Below are positions 1-9,210 of a DNA stretch of 64,000 nt, in pieces. This DNA is from Planctomycetota bacterium (GTDB lineage: Bacteria > Planctomycetota > B15-G4), in NCBI GenBank assembly GCA_003644265.1, contig QNBX01000003.1:1-64000 (forward strand). Reading direction: 5' to 3'. The notes under the pieces were generated by a model. The model worked only from the letters and a program-made list of their open reading frames with translations. It had not been told where the DNA came from and did not search any database. The stretch's first letter is position 1. Each line of letters opens with the position of its first letter. The translations under genes were made by a program, and so were the position numbers.

Positions 1-2
1 AC

Positions 3-476
3 TACGGCGTCCTGCTGCTGGGGCAGCTGGCTCAGGCCCATGGGCAGGAGCAGGAGCAGGAGCTGACCTCAGCATCCGATCTGGCGGCGGCGCTGCATAT
101 GGCCCCGTCGGTGGTGTCCAACCTGCTCAAGTCGTTTCGCGAGCACGGACTGCTGGAGTCCCGCCGCGGCGCCGCCGGCGGCTATCGGCTGTGTCGCCCG
201 CCTGAGCAGATCTCGCTGCTGACCATCCTCGCCGCCATCGATGGCCCGGTGCAGCTCACCGACTGCGCCGCCGTCGAGCTGGCCTCCGCCTGCGAGTACG
301 AGGATGTCTGCACCTCACGCAGCCCGCTGCTGGCGGTGAACCAGCGCATCATCGACATGCTCTCCGACCTCACCCTGGACGAGATCCAGCGTTCGGACAC
401 CGCACATGCCGCGGGCAGTTCCGCGCAACGATCGAACCCACAGCCCGCGGCCCAGCCGCTCGACGCGTCCGACTGA
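3..476 (+). CDS. Rrf2-family transcriptional regulator, IscR-like (5' partial)
   Basis: A winged-helix DNA-binding regulator whose start lies before the window; 157 residues are visible. The open frame runs in from the left edge without a stop, so the internal ATG at 99 is not the start. A helix-turn-helix segment ([19 protein letters not shown]) is followed by the wing ([10 protein letters not shown]) and then three cysteines spaced C-x8-C-x5-C, where IscR and other Rrf2 proteins bind a [2Fe-2S] cluster. IscR has C-x5-C-x5-C, so the first spacing is longer here. It sits 25 bases upstream of iscS on the same strand, which suggests a cluster-sensing regulator of the ISC operon. Fe-S binding is inference from the cysteines. 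Confidence 0.85.
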   Translation, partial: YGVLLLGQLAQAHGQEQEQELTSASDLAAALHMAPSVVSNLLKSFREHGLLESRRGAAGGYRLCRPPEQISLLTILAAIDGPVQLTDCAAVELASACEYEDVCTSRSPLLAVNQRIIDMLSDLTLDEIQRSDTAHAAGSSAQRSNPQPAAQPLDASD

Positions 477-501
477 ACGACGCTCCGCACCGGACCCCCA
501 C

Positions 502-1716
502 ATGCCCCACATCTACCTCGACAACAACGCCACGACGCCGCTCGATTCGCGCGTGCTCGACGCCATGATGCCGTACCTCACCGAGCGTTACGGCAACGCG
601 GCCAGCCGCAGCCACGCCTTCGGCTGGGACGCCGAGGCGGCGGTCAAGCACGCGCGCAAGCAGGTGGCCAAGCTGATCGGCGCGGACCCCAAGGAGATCC
701 TGTTCACCAGCGGCGCCACGGAGTCCGACAACCTGGCGCTCAAGGGTGCGGTGGAGATGCTGTCCAAGAAGGGCCGGCACATCATCACGGCCACCACCGA
801 ACACAAGGCCATCCTCGACACGGCCAAGTACCTGGAGTCCACCGGCAAGGCCGACGTGACCTGGCTGGAGGTCGACGCCAACGGCCTGCTGACGGCCGAG
901 CAGGTCAAGGCCGCCATGCGCGAAGACACCATTTTGGTGTCGATCATGATGGCCAACAACGAGATCGGCGTGATCCAGCCCATCGCCGAGATCGGCGCGG
1001 TCTGCCGCGAAGCGGGCGTGTGGTTCCACACCGACGCCACCCAGGCGGTGGGCAAGATCCCCTTCGACGTGAACGAGCTGAACGTCGACATTGTCAGCTT
1101 CTCGGCGCACAAGATCTACGGCCCCAAGGGCGTCGGCGGTCTGTACGTACGGCGCCGCAACCCGCGTGTGCGGCTCACGCCGCAGATGCACGGCGGCGGC
1201 CACGAGCGCGGCATGCGCTCGGGCACGCTCAACGTACCCGGCATCGTGGGCCTGGGCGCCGCCTGCGAGCTGGCAGGGCAGGACATGAGCAAGGACGCCG
1301 AACGCTGCCGGCGCCTGCGCGACCGGCTCGAGTCGCGGCTGCGCGGCGAGCTGGATCACGTGGCGCTCAACGGCGACGAGCAGCACCGGCTGCCCTCCAC
1401 CTTCAACATCTCCTTTGCTTACGTCGAGGGCGAGTCGCTGATCATGGGCATGCCCGAGGTGGCGGTCTCATCCGGCTCGGCCTGCACCAGCGCCAGCCTC
1501 GAGCCCAGCTACGTGCTGCGCGCGCTGGGCGTGGGCGATGACCTCTGCCACAGCTCGATCCGCTTCTCGGTCGGGCGCTTCAGCACCGAAGAAGAGGTCG
1601 ACCGCGCGGCCGAGACCATCATCGCCACCGTGCGGCGCCTGCGGGACATGTCCCCGCTGTACGAGATGGCGCTGGAGGGCATCGACCCCAACTCGGTCGA
1701 CTGGAAATCGCACTGA
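502..1716 (+). CDS. iscS: Cysteine desulfurase IscS
   Basis: A PLP-dependent class V aminotransferase-fold enzyme that takes sulfur from L-cysteine for Fe-S assembly. The ATG at 502 gives 404 residues beginning [15 protein letters not shown], the usual IscS N-terminus and the length of E. coli IscS; an upstream in-frame ATG at 406 would add a non-homologous basic stretch inside the regulator gene. The PLP lysine is K204 in [10 protein letters not shown], and the persulfide cysteine is C328 in [14 protein letters not shown], the mobile loop of group I IscS. Next in the operon is iscU. Identification is secure. Confidence 0.97.
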   Translation: MPHIYLDNNATTPLDSRVLDAMMPYLTERYGNAASRSHAFGWDAEAAVKHARKQVAKLIGADPKEILFTSGATESDNLALKGAVEMLSKKGRHIITATTEHKAILDTAKYLESTGKADVTWLEVDANGLLTAEQVKAAMREDTILVSIMMANNEIGVIQPIAEIGAVCREAGVWFHTDATQAVGKIPFDVNELNVDIVSFSAHKIYGPKGVGGLYVRRRNPRVRLTPQMHGGGHERGMRSGTLNVPGIVGLGAACELAGQDMSKDAERCRRLRDRLESRLRGELDHVALNGDEQHRLPSTFNISFAYVEGESLIMGMPEVAVSSGSACTSASLEPSYVLRALGVGDDLCHSSIRFSVGRFSTEEEVDRAAETIIATVRRLRDMSPLYEMALEGIDPNSVDWKSH

Positions 1717-1798
1717 CGCGCACCCAGCCTCCCGCTCCGCAGCTCACAAACCACGCCGCTCCGATCTACCCCCCCCATCCAACCCAGGAAACCTGACC

Positions 1799-2218
1799 AT
1801 GGCCTACAGCGACAAGGTCATCGACCACTACGAGAACCCCCGCAACGTCGGCAGCCTCGACAAGCACGACACCCACGTCGGCACCGGGGTCGTGGGCGCG
1901 CCCGAGTGCGGCGACGTCATGAAGCTGCAGATCCGCGTCAACGACGAGGGCGTGATCGAAGAGGCGCGCTTCAAGACCTTCGGCTGCGGCTCTGCCATCG
2001 CCAGCTCGAGCCTGGCCACCGAGTGGGTCAAGGGCAAGACGGTCAACGAGGCGCTCGAGATCCGCAACACCGACATCGTCGAGGAGCTGGCCCTGCCGCC
2101 GGTCAAGATCCACTGCTCGGTGCTGGCGGAGGACGCCATCCGCGCGGCCCTGGCCGACTACCGCAGCAAGCAGGACCTACCCGCCGATGCGGACACTCAG
2201 CCCGCGACCGACGGCTGA
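1799..2218 (+). CDS. iscU: Fe-S cluster scaffold protein IscU
   Basis: The scaffold on which IscS-derived sulfur and iron are assembled into a [2Fe-2S] cluster. The ATG at 1799 follows an AGGAAA ribosome binding site and gives 139 residues. The three cluster cysteines are C37 (in PECGD), C63 (in FGCGS) and C106 (in IHCSV), with the conserved Asp at position 39. The LPPVK motif recognised by HscA lies just before C106. The C-terminus is about ten residues longer than in E. coli. The iscA frame begins before or right at the end of this gene, so translation is probably coupled. Confidence 0.97.
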   Translation: MAYSDKVIDHYENPRNVGSLDKHDTHVGTGVVGAPECGDVMKLQIRVNDEGVIEEARFKTFGCGSAIASSSLATEWVKGKTVNEALEIRNTDIVEELALPPVKIHCSVLAEDAIRAALADYRSKQDLPADADTQPATDG

Positions 2219-2600
2219 GGTGAACGTGGCCAGCGAGAGCGACGCGGACACCAGCGCCGGCACGGACGAGAGCCTGGCGCTGACCGAGCGGGCGGCCAAG
2301 GAGTTCACGCACATCGTCGCGCAGAAGGGGCTGCCGGACGACACGGCCATGCGGCTCTCGGTCAAGGGCGGCGGCTGCTCCGGCTTCGAGTACCAGATCG
2401 ACATCGAGAAGAACCCGGCCGACGAGTTCGACGTCGAGTCGCGCCAGCACGGCGTGCGCGTCGTGATCGACATGAAGAGCGAGTTCTACATGTCGGGCAC
2501 GACCATCGACTTCAACGACTCGCTGATGGAGCGCGGGTTCACGTTCCGGAACCCCATCGCCAGCGGCACCTGCGGCTGCGGGTCCTCGTTCTCCATCTGA
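2187..2600 (+). CDS. iscA: A-type Fe-S carrier IscA
   Basis: An A-type carrier that receives or delivers Fe-S clusters in the cytoplasm. The protein has up to 137 residues, with the first cysteine in GGGCSGFEY and the C-terminal CGC in TCGCGSSFSI, the three ligands of the family. The start is uncertain: the ATG at 2187 overlaps iscU by 32 bases and has an AGGA about 10 bases upstream; GTG codons at 2220 and 2226 just after the iscU stop would remove a non-conserved leader. A related carrier lies at 14359. Assignment as IscA rather than ErpA rests on operon position. Confidence 0.92.
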   Translation: MRTLSPRPTAEVNVASESDADTSAGTDESLALTERAAKEFTHIVAQKGLPDDTAMRLSVKGGGCSGFEYQIDIEKNPADEFDVESRQHGVRVVIDMKSEFYMSGTTIDFNDSLMERGFTFRNPIASGTCGCGSSFSI

Positions 2601-2637
2601 GCCCGTTCCCATCCGCCCCCCCTGCGTCTGCTGAGTC

Positions 2638-3312
2638 ATGGCCGATCCCTCCGACCTGCCGCCCTGCCCCGCCTGCGGGCTGCCGCTCGTCAGCTGCTTG
2701 GCTTGCCTGGCCTGCGGCGAGGTGCAGGACGAGCCCGCCGGCAGCGACCACTTCCTGCGTCTGGGCCTGCCGCAGGACGAGCTGTATGACCCCGAGCTCG
2801 CCGAGTCCCACTACCTGCGCCTGTCGCGGGCGCTGCACCCTGACTTCATGGGCGCAGCCGACGCCCAGGACCAGTATCGGGCCGTCAGCCACAGCGCCCT
2901 GCTGAACCAGGCCTGGGCCGTGCTGAACGACGAGCAGCTGCGGGCCGAGTACCTGCTGGAGCTGCACCACCCCGGCGCCCTCGCGCGCAACAAGACGCTC
3001 TCGCCGGAGTTCCTGATGGAGGCCATGGAGCTGTCCGAGGAGCTCCAGGAGGCCAAGGGCGAGGGCTGCTCCGACACCATCAGGCGTATCTCCAGCTGCG
3101 CTCGCTCGGCGCTGCACGAGCGCATGAACGGCGTGGCCGGCGTGTGCGGCGCCACCATCGACCGCATCGCCCACGAGGCGGACCCGCCCGCGGTGCCTGT
3201 GCGCGATCGTCGCCTGCACCCGCACCAATGGAACAGCGCGCGCGTCGCCACGCTGCTGCACCAAGCCCGCATCTACCGCCGCATCCTGCGCAACGCCGGA
3301 GAGAAGCATTGA
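2638..3312 (+). CDS. hscB: Fe-S assembly J-domain co-chaperone HscB with N-terminal zinc-ribbon-like cysteines
   Basis: The J-domain partner that brings IscU to the HscA chaperone. The 224-residue protein has the HPD motif at 67-69 and a C-terminal helical domain of the HscB type. Before the J domain are five cysteines (C10, C13, C20, C23, C26) in CxxC-x6-CxxCxxC arrangement, which look like a zinc or metal site. E. coli HscB lacks this; the eukaryotic homologue carries an N-terminal tetracysteine motif. The stop overlaps the TTG start of hscA, so the two are translationally coupled. Metal binding is inference. Confidence 0.93.
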   Translation: MADPSDLPPCPACGLPLVSCLACLACGEVQDEPAGSDHFLRLGLPQDELYDPELAESHYLRLSRALHPDFMGAADAQDQYRAVSHSALLNQAWAVLNDEQLRAEYLLELHHPGALARNKTLSPEFLMEAMELSEELQEAKGEGCSDTIRRISSCARSALHERMNGVAGVCGATIDRIAHEADPPAVPVRDRRLHPHQWNSARVATLLHQARIYRRILRNAGEKH

Positions 3313-5153
3313 GTCAGCCGTCCGAACCACAGCTCGTCATCGGCATCGACCTGGGCACCACCAACTCGCTGGCGGCCATCATGGATGGCGGCAAGCCGCG
3401 CGTGCTGCAGCGCGCCGACGCCGACCCGCTGGTGCCGTCCGTGGTGGGCTTCCTGGACGACGGCGAGCACGTCGTGGGACGCCCCGCGCGCCAGCAGGCC
3501 GTGCTCAACCCCACGCGCACGGTGCACTCGGTCAAGCGGCTCATGGGCCAGGCCTGGTCCGAGGTCTCCCAGAGCGCGTCGCTGCTGCCCTACGCGGTGG
3601 TGGACGACGGCAGCGGTCTGGCCAAGGTGGAGATCGACGGCAAGCTGCTGACGCCTCAGGAGATCTCCGCCCTGGTGCTGGGTGAGGTGCGTCGGGTGGC
3701 CGAGGAGGCCCTGGGGCAGCCGGTCGAGAAGGCGGTCATCACCGTGCCGGCCTACTTCGACGACAGCCAGCGCCAAGCCACGCGCGACGCCGCGCGCATC
3801 GCCGGTCTGCAGGCCCTGCGCATCGTCAACGAGCCCACCGCCGCCGCGCTGGCCTACGGCCTCGACACCAGCCGCGAGGGCACGGTGGTGGTCTACGACC
3901 TGGGCGGCGGCACCTTCGACGTGTCGGTGCTCAAGATCACCCAGAACGTCTTCAAGGTGGTGGCCACCGCCGGCGACACGCACCTGGGCGGCGACGACTT
4001 CGACCACCTGATCATGGACGCCATCCTGGCCCTGGTGAACGCACAGACCGGCAGCGACCTGCGCGCCCAGCCCCAGGCCCTGCAGCAGATCCGGCTGTCC
4101 GCCGAGAGCCTCAAGCAGCAGCTCTCCGAGTCGCAGCAGGCCGTGCTCGAGATCGACCTCGGGGGCGACGCGCCGCTGCACTTCGAGCTCACACGCGACA
4201 CCTTCGAGCAGTGGATCGAGCCGCTGGTCCAGCGCACGCTCGACTGCTGCGCCGCCGCGCTGGCCGACGCCCAGGTCGAGCCGGCCGACGTGCGCGACGT
4301 GGTGCTGGTGGGTGGCAGCACGCGCGTGCCCATGGTGCGCCGCGCGGTGGCCGAGACCTTCGCCACCGAGCCGCACTGCGAGCTGGACCCCGACCGCGTG
4401 GTGGCCCTGGGCGCCGCCATCCAGGCCGACGTGCTGGCCGGCGGCAACCGCGACCTGCTGCTGCTGGACGTGATCCCCCTGGCGCTCGGCATCGAGACCA
4501 TGGGCGGGGCCTTCGCCAAGCTGGTGAGCCGCAACAGCACCGTGCCCGCCCGCGCCACCGAGATGTTCTCCACCTCGGTCGACAACCAGACCGCCATCGA
4601 GATCAACGTCTACCAAGGCGAGCGCGAGCTGGTGCGGGACTGTCGCCTGCTGGGCGCCTTCAAGCTGGCCGACCTGCCGGCCATGCCCGCGGGACTGCCG
4701 CGGGTCGAGCTGACCTTCCTGGTGGACGCAGACGGCGTGCTCAGCGTCGAGGCGCGCGAGCAGCGCAGCGGCAAGCAGGCCGCCATCGACGTGGTGCCCG
4801 GCCACGGCCTCTCGCGCGACCAGGTCAAGTCGATCATCCGCGAGTCCATCTCCCACGCGCACGAGGACTTCAACACGCGCGAGCTGCTCGACCAGCGCAA
4901 CAAGGCCGCCTCGCTGGTGGCCGGCGCCCGGCGCGTGCTGGCCATGAAGGAGTTGACCATGGCCGAGCCGCAGCGCGCCGAGTTGGCCGCGCAGATCGAC
5001 GCGCTGGAGGCCACCGCCGCCGGCCAGGACCTGGGCGTGCTCAAGAGCGCCACCGAGGCATTCGGCGACCGCACCCAGGAGCTGGCCGACGCCGCCGTCA
5101 ACGCCGCCATCGCGGCCGAGTTGAACCGTAGCGCAGGGCGGCTACCCTCCTGA
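3309..5153 (+). CDS. hscA: Fe-S assembly Hsp70-class chaperone HscA
   Basis: An ATP-dependent chaperone that binds the LPPVK segment of IscU and drives cluster release. The TTG at 3309 overlaps the hscB stop (TTGA), has GGAGAG a few bases upstream, and gives 614 residues, close to E. coli HscA (616). The nucleotide-binding domain shows GIDLGTTNS near residue 12 and [14 protein letters not shown] substrate-binding domain and helical lid follow. An upstream in-frame ATG at 3144 lies within hscB and would add a non-homologous leader, so it is rejected. The spacing to iscX leaves no room for the usual ferredoxin gene. Confidence 0.96.
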   Translation: MSQPSEPQLVIGIDLGTTNSLAAIMDGGKPRVLQRADADPLVPSVVGFLDDGEHVVGRPARQQAVLNPTRTVHSVKRLMGQAWSEVSQSASLLPYAVVDDGSGLAKVEIDGKLLTPQEISALVLGEVRRVAEEALGQPVEKAVITVPAYFDDSQRQATRDAARIAGLQALRIVNEPTAAALAYGLDTSREGTVVVYDLGGGTFDVSVLKITQNVFKVVATAGDTHLGGDDFDHLIMDAILALVNAQTGSDLRAQPQALQQIRLSAESLKQQLSESQQAVLEIDLGGDAPLHFELTRDTFEQWIEPLVQRTLDCCAAALADAQVEPADVRDVVLVGGSTRVPMVRRAVAETFATEPHCELDPDRVVALGAAIQADVLAGGNRDLLLLDVIPLALGIETMGGAFAKLVSRNSTVPARATEMFSTSVDNQTAIEINVYQGERELVRDCRLLGAFKLADLPAMPAGLPRVELTFLVDADGVLSVEAREQRSGKQAAIDVVPGHGLSRDQVKSIIRESISHAHEDFNTRELLDQRNKAASLVAGARRVLAMKELTMAEPQRAELAAQIDALEATAAGQDLGVLKSATEAFGDRTQELADAAVNAAIAAELNRSAGRLPS

Positions 5154-5234
5154 GGCCGCGCCGCGGACCCGGCCGGCACCCGCCCGCCGCGCAGCGCCAC
5201 GCCCGCCCGCAGCGCCACCGATCAAGGAGCCGTC

Positions 5235-5453
5235 ATGGACGAAATCGACTGGACCGACATCGAGGACATCGCCCTGGGCCTGATGGAGTCCAAGCCCGAC
5301 GTGGACGTGCTGCGCGTGCGCTTCACGGACCTGCACACCTGGGTCTGCGAGCTGCCGGGCTTCATCGGCGACCCCAAGCGCAGCGGCGAGCGCCTGCTCG
5401 AGGCCATCCAGGTGGCCTGGCTCGAGGAGCTCAAGGACGCGGCCGAGGGCTGA
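5235..5453 (+). CDS. iscX: ISC-associated small acidic protein IscX
   Basis: A 72-residue acidic protein of the IscX (YfhJ) family, thought to bind IscS and iron and to tune cluster assembly. The sequence has the family signature WTDIEDIA near the start, VRFTDLHTWVCELPGF in the middle, and LEAIQVAWLEEL at the end. The ATG at 5235 follows a good AAGGAG site. In E. coli, iscX follows hscA and fdx; here it follows hscA directly after an 81-base gap with no fdx between. It closes the ISC operon; the next gene starts 3 bases after its stop. Confidence 0.95.
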   Translation: MDEIDWTDIEDIALGLMESKPDVDVLRVRFTDLHTWVCELPGFIGDPKRSGERLLEAIQVAWLEELKDAAEG

Positions 5454-5455
5454 GC

Positions 5456-5872
5456 GTGGCCGCCTACGAGACCACGCTGCCCGTGCGCTTCGGGCAGGTC
5501 GATTACGCCGGGATCATGTTCTACCCGCGCTTCTTCGAGAACTTCCACACGGTCTTCGAGGACATGTTCGGCGAGCGCCTCGGCGTGCCCTACATGGCCC
5601 TGCTGAAAGAGCGCCGCATCGGCCTGCCGACGGTGCACATCGAGACCGACTTCCAGCGCCCGTTCCGCTTTGGCGAGCCCATGCGGCTGCTGCTGGACGT
5701 GACCCGCATCGGCACCAGCTCCGTGGACTTCCGCTATCGGGGCTATCACGGCGCGGCGCAGGAGCCCTCGGTGAGCGCCACGGCGACGGTGGTCGCCATC
5801 GACCTCGACTCCTTCGACAGCATGCCGTTTCCGGACGACATCCTGGCTGTGCTCAGAGACCTGGCTGCGTGA
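5456..5872 (+). CDS. Hotdog-fold acyl-CoA thioesterase (4-hydroxybenzoyl-CoA thioesterase/YbgC type)
   Basis: A 138-residue single hotdog domain that probably hydrolyses an acyl-CoA thioester in the cytoplasm. The N-terminal motif RFGQVDYAGIMFYPRFFE is that of the 4-hydroxybenzoyl-CoA thioesterase/YbgC family, with the catalytic Asp in VDYAG. The GTG start at 5456 lies 3 bases after iscX, so it may be cotranscribed with the ISC operon, although a functional link is not obvious. Its stop overlaps the GTG of the next gene (GTGA). The substrate cannot be told from sequence. Confidence 0.85.
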   Translation: MAAYETTLPVRFGQVDYAGIMFYPRFFENFHTVFEDMFGERLGVPYMALLKERRIGLPTVHIETDFQRPFRFGEPMRLLLDVTRIGTSSVDFRYRGYHGAAQEPSVSATATVVAIDLDSFDSMPFPDDILAVLRDLAA

Positions 5873-7200
5873 GGGGCGCGGCGCTCACCTGCCTGGTGGC
5901 GCTGCTGGCCGCCTGTGGCGACCCCGCCGCAGCCCGCCCCCAACGCGTGCTGCTGGTCGTGCTGGACACGACCCACGCCGCGCAGCTCGGGTGTTACGGC
6001 GGCGAGGGCGACGTGAGCCCCCACGTGGACGCCTTGGCGGCGCGCGGGCGACGCTTCTCCCACGCGCGCAGCAACAACACCTGGACCCTGCCCTCCACCG
6101 TGTCGCTGCTGACCGGGCAGCTGCAGGAGACCCACGGCGTGGTCAGCAATCACCACCGGGCCCCCGAGCACCTGACGCTGCTGCCCGAGCTGTTCGCCCA
6201 GGCCGGCTACCAGACGGCGGGCTTCGTGCAGATGGTCTACGCCTCGGCGGTCTACGGGCTCGAACGCGGCTTCGAGCACTACCGCTACTACTCCATGACC
6301 GCGGGCGATCACCCCTCGCGCATGGGCGCGGACGTGGGCGCCTGGATCGACGCGCACCGCGACGAGCGCTGGTTCGCCTACGTGCACTGGCGCCAGCCGC
6401 ACTCGCCCTACGACGTCAACCCGCAGGCGCAGCGTCGCCTGGCGCCGGACTGCCCGCTGGCCGACGGCCGCCGCGACGCGCAGCTGTCCCAGGCAGACAG
6501 CATTCCGCAGCCGGAATTCACGCCCGACGAGGCGGCCCATGTCCAGCACCTCTACGCCGCCAACATCGCCAACGCCGACCGCTCCCTGGGCGAGCTGCTG
6601 CGGCGCCTCTCGGATGATGACTCGCTGCTGGTGGTGTTGACCTCCGATCACGGCGAGGCGCTCGGACAGCACGGCGTGTGGGGCCACGGCTATCGCCTCG
6701 AGGCCGAGTGCGTGGACATCCCGCTGATCGTGGCCGGCCCCGGCATCGCGCCCGGCGTGGACGGCGGCGCCGCCTGCAGCGTGGACGTGCTGCCCACGCT
6801 GGCGGCCGCCGCGGGCCTGCCGCTGGCACACGGCGTGGACGGGCGCTCGCTGCTGCCGCGGCTGCTGGCCCCGCCACCCGACCCGCGCGAGCCGGCGCCA
6901 GACGACGAGCGCCCGATCGCCATGTCGGGGCGCTACATCGCCGGGCGGGTACCCAACCAGGCCGTGGTGGTGGGCCACTTCAAGCTGATCCTCGACTACC
7001 TTGGTGAGTCGCGGCTGTACGACCTGGAGGCAGACCCAAGCGAGCGCATCGACGTGTCCGCGCAGCACCCCGAGCTGGCGCGGCGCCTGCTGGCTCTGGC
7101 CAGCGCCCGGCGCAGCCAGGGTGCGGGCCTGGCCGAGACCGGCACCAGCGAGATCGACGTGCGCGAGGAGGAGCTGCGCGCCCTGGGCTACCTGCGCTGA
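5869..7200 (+). CDS. Sulfatase-like lipoprotein with Thr in place of the formylglycine residue (1)
   Basis: An alkaline-phosphatase-superfamily hydrolase of the sulfatase-like group, 443 residues, with a GTG start overlapping the preceding stop. A short signal peptide ends in LLAACG, a lipobox, so the protein should be lipid-anchored outside the inner membrane. Metal-binding motifs are visible: LDTTHAAQLGCYG near 32-43 and TSDHGEALGQHG. At the active-site position, canonical C/S-x-P-x-R reads T73-L-P-S-T followed by SLLTG, so both the cysteine that becomes formylglycine and the Arg are missing. It may use Thr as nucleophile, like some phospho-transfer relatives. The C-terminus ELRALGYLR resembles the ends of the other two sulfatase-like proteins here. 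Substrate unknown. Confidence 0.85.
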   Translation: MRGAALTCLVALLAACGDPAAARPQRVLLVVLDTTHAAQLGCYGGEGDVSPHVDALAARGRRFSHARSNNTWTLPSTVSLLTGQLQETHGVVSNHHRAPEHLTLLPELFAQAGYQTAGFVQMVYASAVYGLERGFEHYRYYSMTAGDHPSRMGADVGAWIDAHRDERWFAYVHWRQPHSPYDVNPQAQRRLAPDCPLADGRRDAQLSQADSIPQPEFTPDEAAHVQHLYAANIANADRSLGELLRRLSDDDSLLVVLTSDHGEALGQHGVWGHGYRLEAECVDIPLIVAGPGIAPGVDGGAACSVDVLPTLAAAAGLPLAHGVDGRSLLPRLLAPPPDPREPAPDDERPIAMSGRYIAGRVPNQAVVVGHFKLILDYLGESRLYDLEADPSERIDVSAQHPELARRLLALASARRSQGAGLAETGTSEIDVREEELRALGYLR

Positions 7201-7272
7201 TTCGGCTGCTCGACGAAGCGAGCCCCACGGCCTGCCGGGGCGTCGCGCTGGAGCGTTCCCGTCGTCGGCGCT

Positions 7273-7288
7273 ATGGTCGGCCGACCAT
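7273..7288. promoter_or_regulatory. 16-bp perfect palindrome overlapping the M61 peptidase start codon
   Basis: ATGGTCGGCCGACCAT reads identically on both strands and covers the first two bases of the ATG at 7287. It lies in the short gap between two plus-strand genes. Position and symmetry suit an operator or a hairpin that hides the start, but no regulator is identified. Confidence 0.35.
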
Positions 7289-9194
7289 GGACCTGACCCA
7301 GCCCCTGCTCGCCCTCGCCACCCTGCTGTGCCTGGCCGCGCCCGCGCCCGGGCAGCACGGCCTGCGCCTCCCCGCGCGCGCCTCGGAGCCCCGCATGATC
7401 CGTTACGACGTCTCACTCGCCGAGCACCACGCGCACCGCCTGACGGTGAGCATGTCGCTGCAGGACCTCTCGGGCGACGCGCTCGAGCTGAGCATGCCGG
7501 TCTGGACCCCCGGCAGCTACCTGGTGCGCGAGTACGCACGACACGTCATCGAGCTGAGCGCGGCCACGCCCGATGGACGCGAGCTGGCGGTGGAGAAGAC
7601 CGCCAAGGACAGCTGGCGCGTGGCCACGGACGGCGCGAGCGCGGTGACGGTGAGCTACCTGCTCTACGCCAACGAGGTCAGCGTGCGCACCAGCCACGTG
7701 GACGCCGACCACGCCTACCTGCACCCGGCGGGCAGCTTCCTGCGCCACGGGCCCTCGGCCGACGGCCCGCACCAGGTGCAGATCACGGCCCCCGACGGCT
7801 GGCGCGTGTTCAGCAGCCTGGACGGCGAGGGCGGGACGCTCACGGCCGGCGACTACGACGAGCTGATGGACAGCCCGATCGAGGTGGGCCCACACGACGA
7901 GCTGCGCTTCGAGCTGCGCGGCGTGCCGCACACGATCGTGCTGGCCGGGCGCTCCGACGTGGACCACGACAGCATGCGCGACGATGTGGCCGCCATCTGC
8001 GAGCAGGTCGCCGACGTCTTCGGGCAGATGCCCTTCGAGCGCTACGTGTTCATCATGGCGCTGGTGGACTCAGGCGGCGGCGGGTTGGAGCACAAGGACT
8101 CCAGCGTCTGCATGTACAACCGCTGGAGCATCAGCTCCAAGAGCGGCTGGCGACGCTTCCTGGGGCTGGTGGGCCACGAGTACTTCCACGCCTGGAACGT
8201 GAAGCGCTTCCGGCCCGTGGCCTTGGGGCCCTTCGACTACGCGGTCGAGAACTACACGCCCGACCTGTGGGTGGCCGAGGGCATCACCAGCTACTACGAC
8301 GACCTGTTCGTGCTGCGCGCCGGCTTCGACGAGTCCGTGGGTGCTTACCTCAAGGCGCGCGCGCAGGCCTTCCAGAAGGAGGCCGACCGCCCGGGTGGCG
8401 AGCGCATGAGCCTGGAGCGCGCCTCGTTGGACGCCTGGATCAAGCACTACCGCCCAGACGAGAACTCCAGCAACGTGGCCATCAGCTACTACACCAAGGG
8501 GGCCTTGGTGGCGCTCACGCTCGACCTGGCCATCCGGCGGCTGACGACGGGTGAGGCCTCCCTGGCCGACGCCCTGCGGCTGGGCTGGCGGCGCTACACC
8601 GAGCAGGGCGTGGGCTTCCCGCCCGGCGCCATGCAGGCGCTGGTCGAGGAGGTGACCGGCCACGACCTGAACCCCTACTTCGAGGACTACATCCGCGGCA
8701 CCGCGGACGTCGACCCCAACCCCGACCTGGCCTGGGTCGGGCTCACGCTCGAGGTCTCGCCCCAGTCGACCGAGCGGACCCTGCCCGAGGACGACGACGG
8801 CTTCGCGCTCGAGCCCTGGCTGGGCATCAGCACCCGCCGCAGCGGCGAGCTCACGCTGGTGGACCTGGTGCGCGAGGACGGGCCGGCCTTCGCGGCGGGG
8901 CTCAACCATGACGACGTGCTGCTGGCCGTGGACGATCTTCGCGTGTCCTCGAGCACGCTGCAGGAGCGCCTCGACCGACGCGCCGGCAAAGGACCGATCA
9001 CGCTCACGTTCTTTCGCGGGCAGAGCCTGCGCACGCTGGAGCTGCAGCCTCAGGCGCGGCGGCTCGAGCGCTGGCGACTGGTGTCGGTGGAGCATCCGAG
9101 CGAGCAGCAGCTCGCCGCCTTCAAGCTCTGGACCGGGCACGAGCATCCCGAAGCCGATGAGGGCGCCGCGGACGAGGCACTCGACGGCGACTGA
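7287..9194 (+). CDS. M61-family metallopeptidase with C-terminal PDZ domain, secreted
   Basis: A 635-residue zinc peptidase of the M61 (glycyl aminopeptidase-like) family. The N-terminus has a signal peptide (hydrophobic LLALATLLCLAAPAPG). A beta-rich N-domain comes first, then GGGGLEHKDS, the zinc motif HEYFH at 297-301 and the downstream glutamate in WVAEGITSYYDD. A PDZ domain around residues 510-600 (LVREDGPAFAAGLNHDDVLLAVDD) follows, the usual M61 arrangement. It should act outside the cytoplasmic membrane on peptides or damaged proteins. The ATG at 7287 sits in a palindrome and has no clear ribosome binding site. Confidence 0.9.
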   Translation: MDLTQPLLALATLLCLAAPAPGQHGLRLPARASEPRMIRYDVSLAEHHAHRLTVSMSLQDLSGDALELSMPVWTPGSYLVREYARHVIELSAATPDGRELAVEKTAKDSWRVATDGASAVTVSYLLYANEVSVRTSHVDADHAYLHPAGSFLRHGPSADGPHQVQITAPDGWRVFSSLDGEGGTLTAGDYDELMDSPIEVGPHDELRFELRGVPHTIVLAGRSDVDHDSMRDDVAAICEQVADVFGQMPFERYVFIMALVDSGGGGLEHKDSSVCMYNRWSISSKSGWRRFLGLVGHEYFHAWNVKRFRPVALGPFDYAVENYTPDLWVAEGITSYYDDLFVLRAGFDESVGAYLKARAQAFQKEADRPGGERMSLERASLDAWIKHYRPDENSSNVAISYYTKGALVALTLDLAIRRLTTGEASLADALRLGWRRYTEQGVGFPPGAMQALVEEVTGHDLNPYFEDYIRGTADVDPNPDLAWVGLTLEVSPQSTERTLPEDDDGFALEPWLGISTRRSGELTLVDLVREDGPAFAAGLNHDDVLLAVDDLRVSSSTLQERLDRRAGKGPITLTFFRGQSLRTLELQPQARRLERWRLVSVEHPSEQQLAAFKLWTGHEHPEADEGAADEALDGD

Positions 9195-9210
9195 GCGCCC
9201 GCCGCCCGCC

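Noticed and set aside
370..1386. Long minus-strand ORF opposite iscS
   Set aside because: It is a shadow of the GC-rich coding strand, rich in Ala, Arg, Val and Leu, with no recognisable domain.
3144..3308. N-terminal extension of HscA from the ATG at 3144
   Set aside because: The stretch lies inside hscB in another frame and is basic and non-homologous. The TTG at 3309 has a ribosome binding site and gives the normal length.
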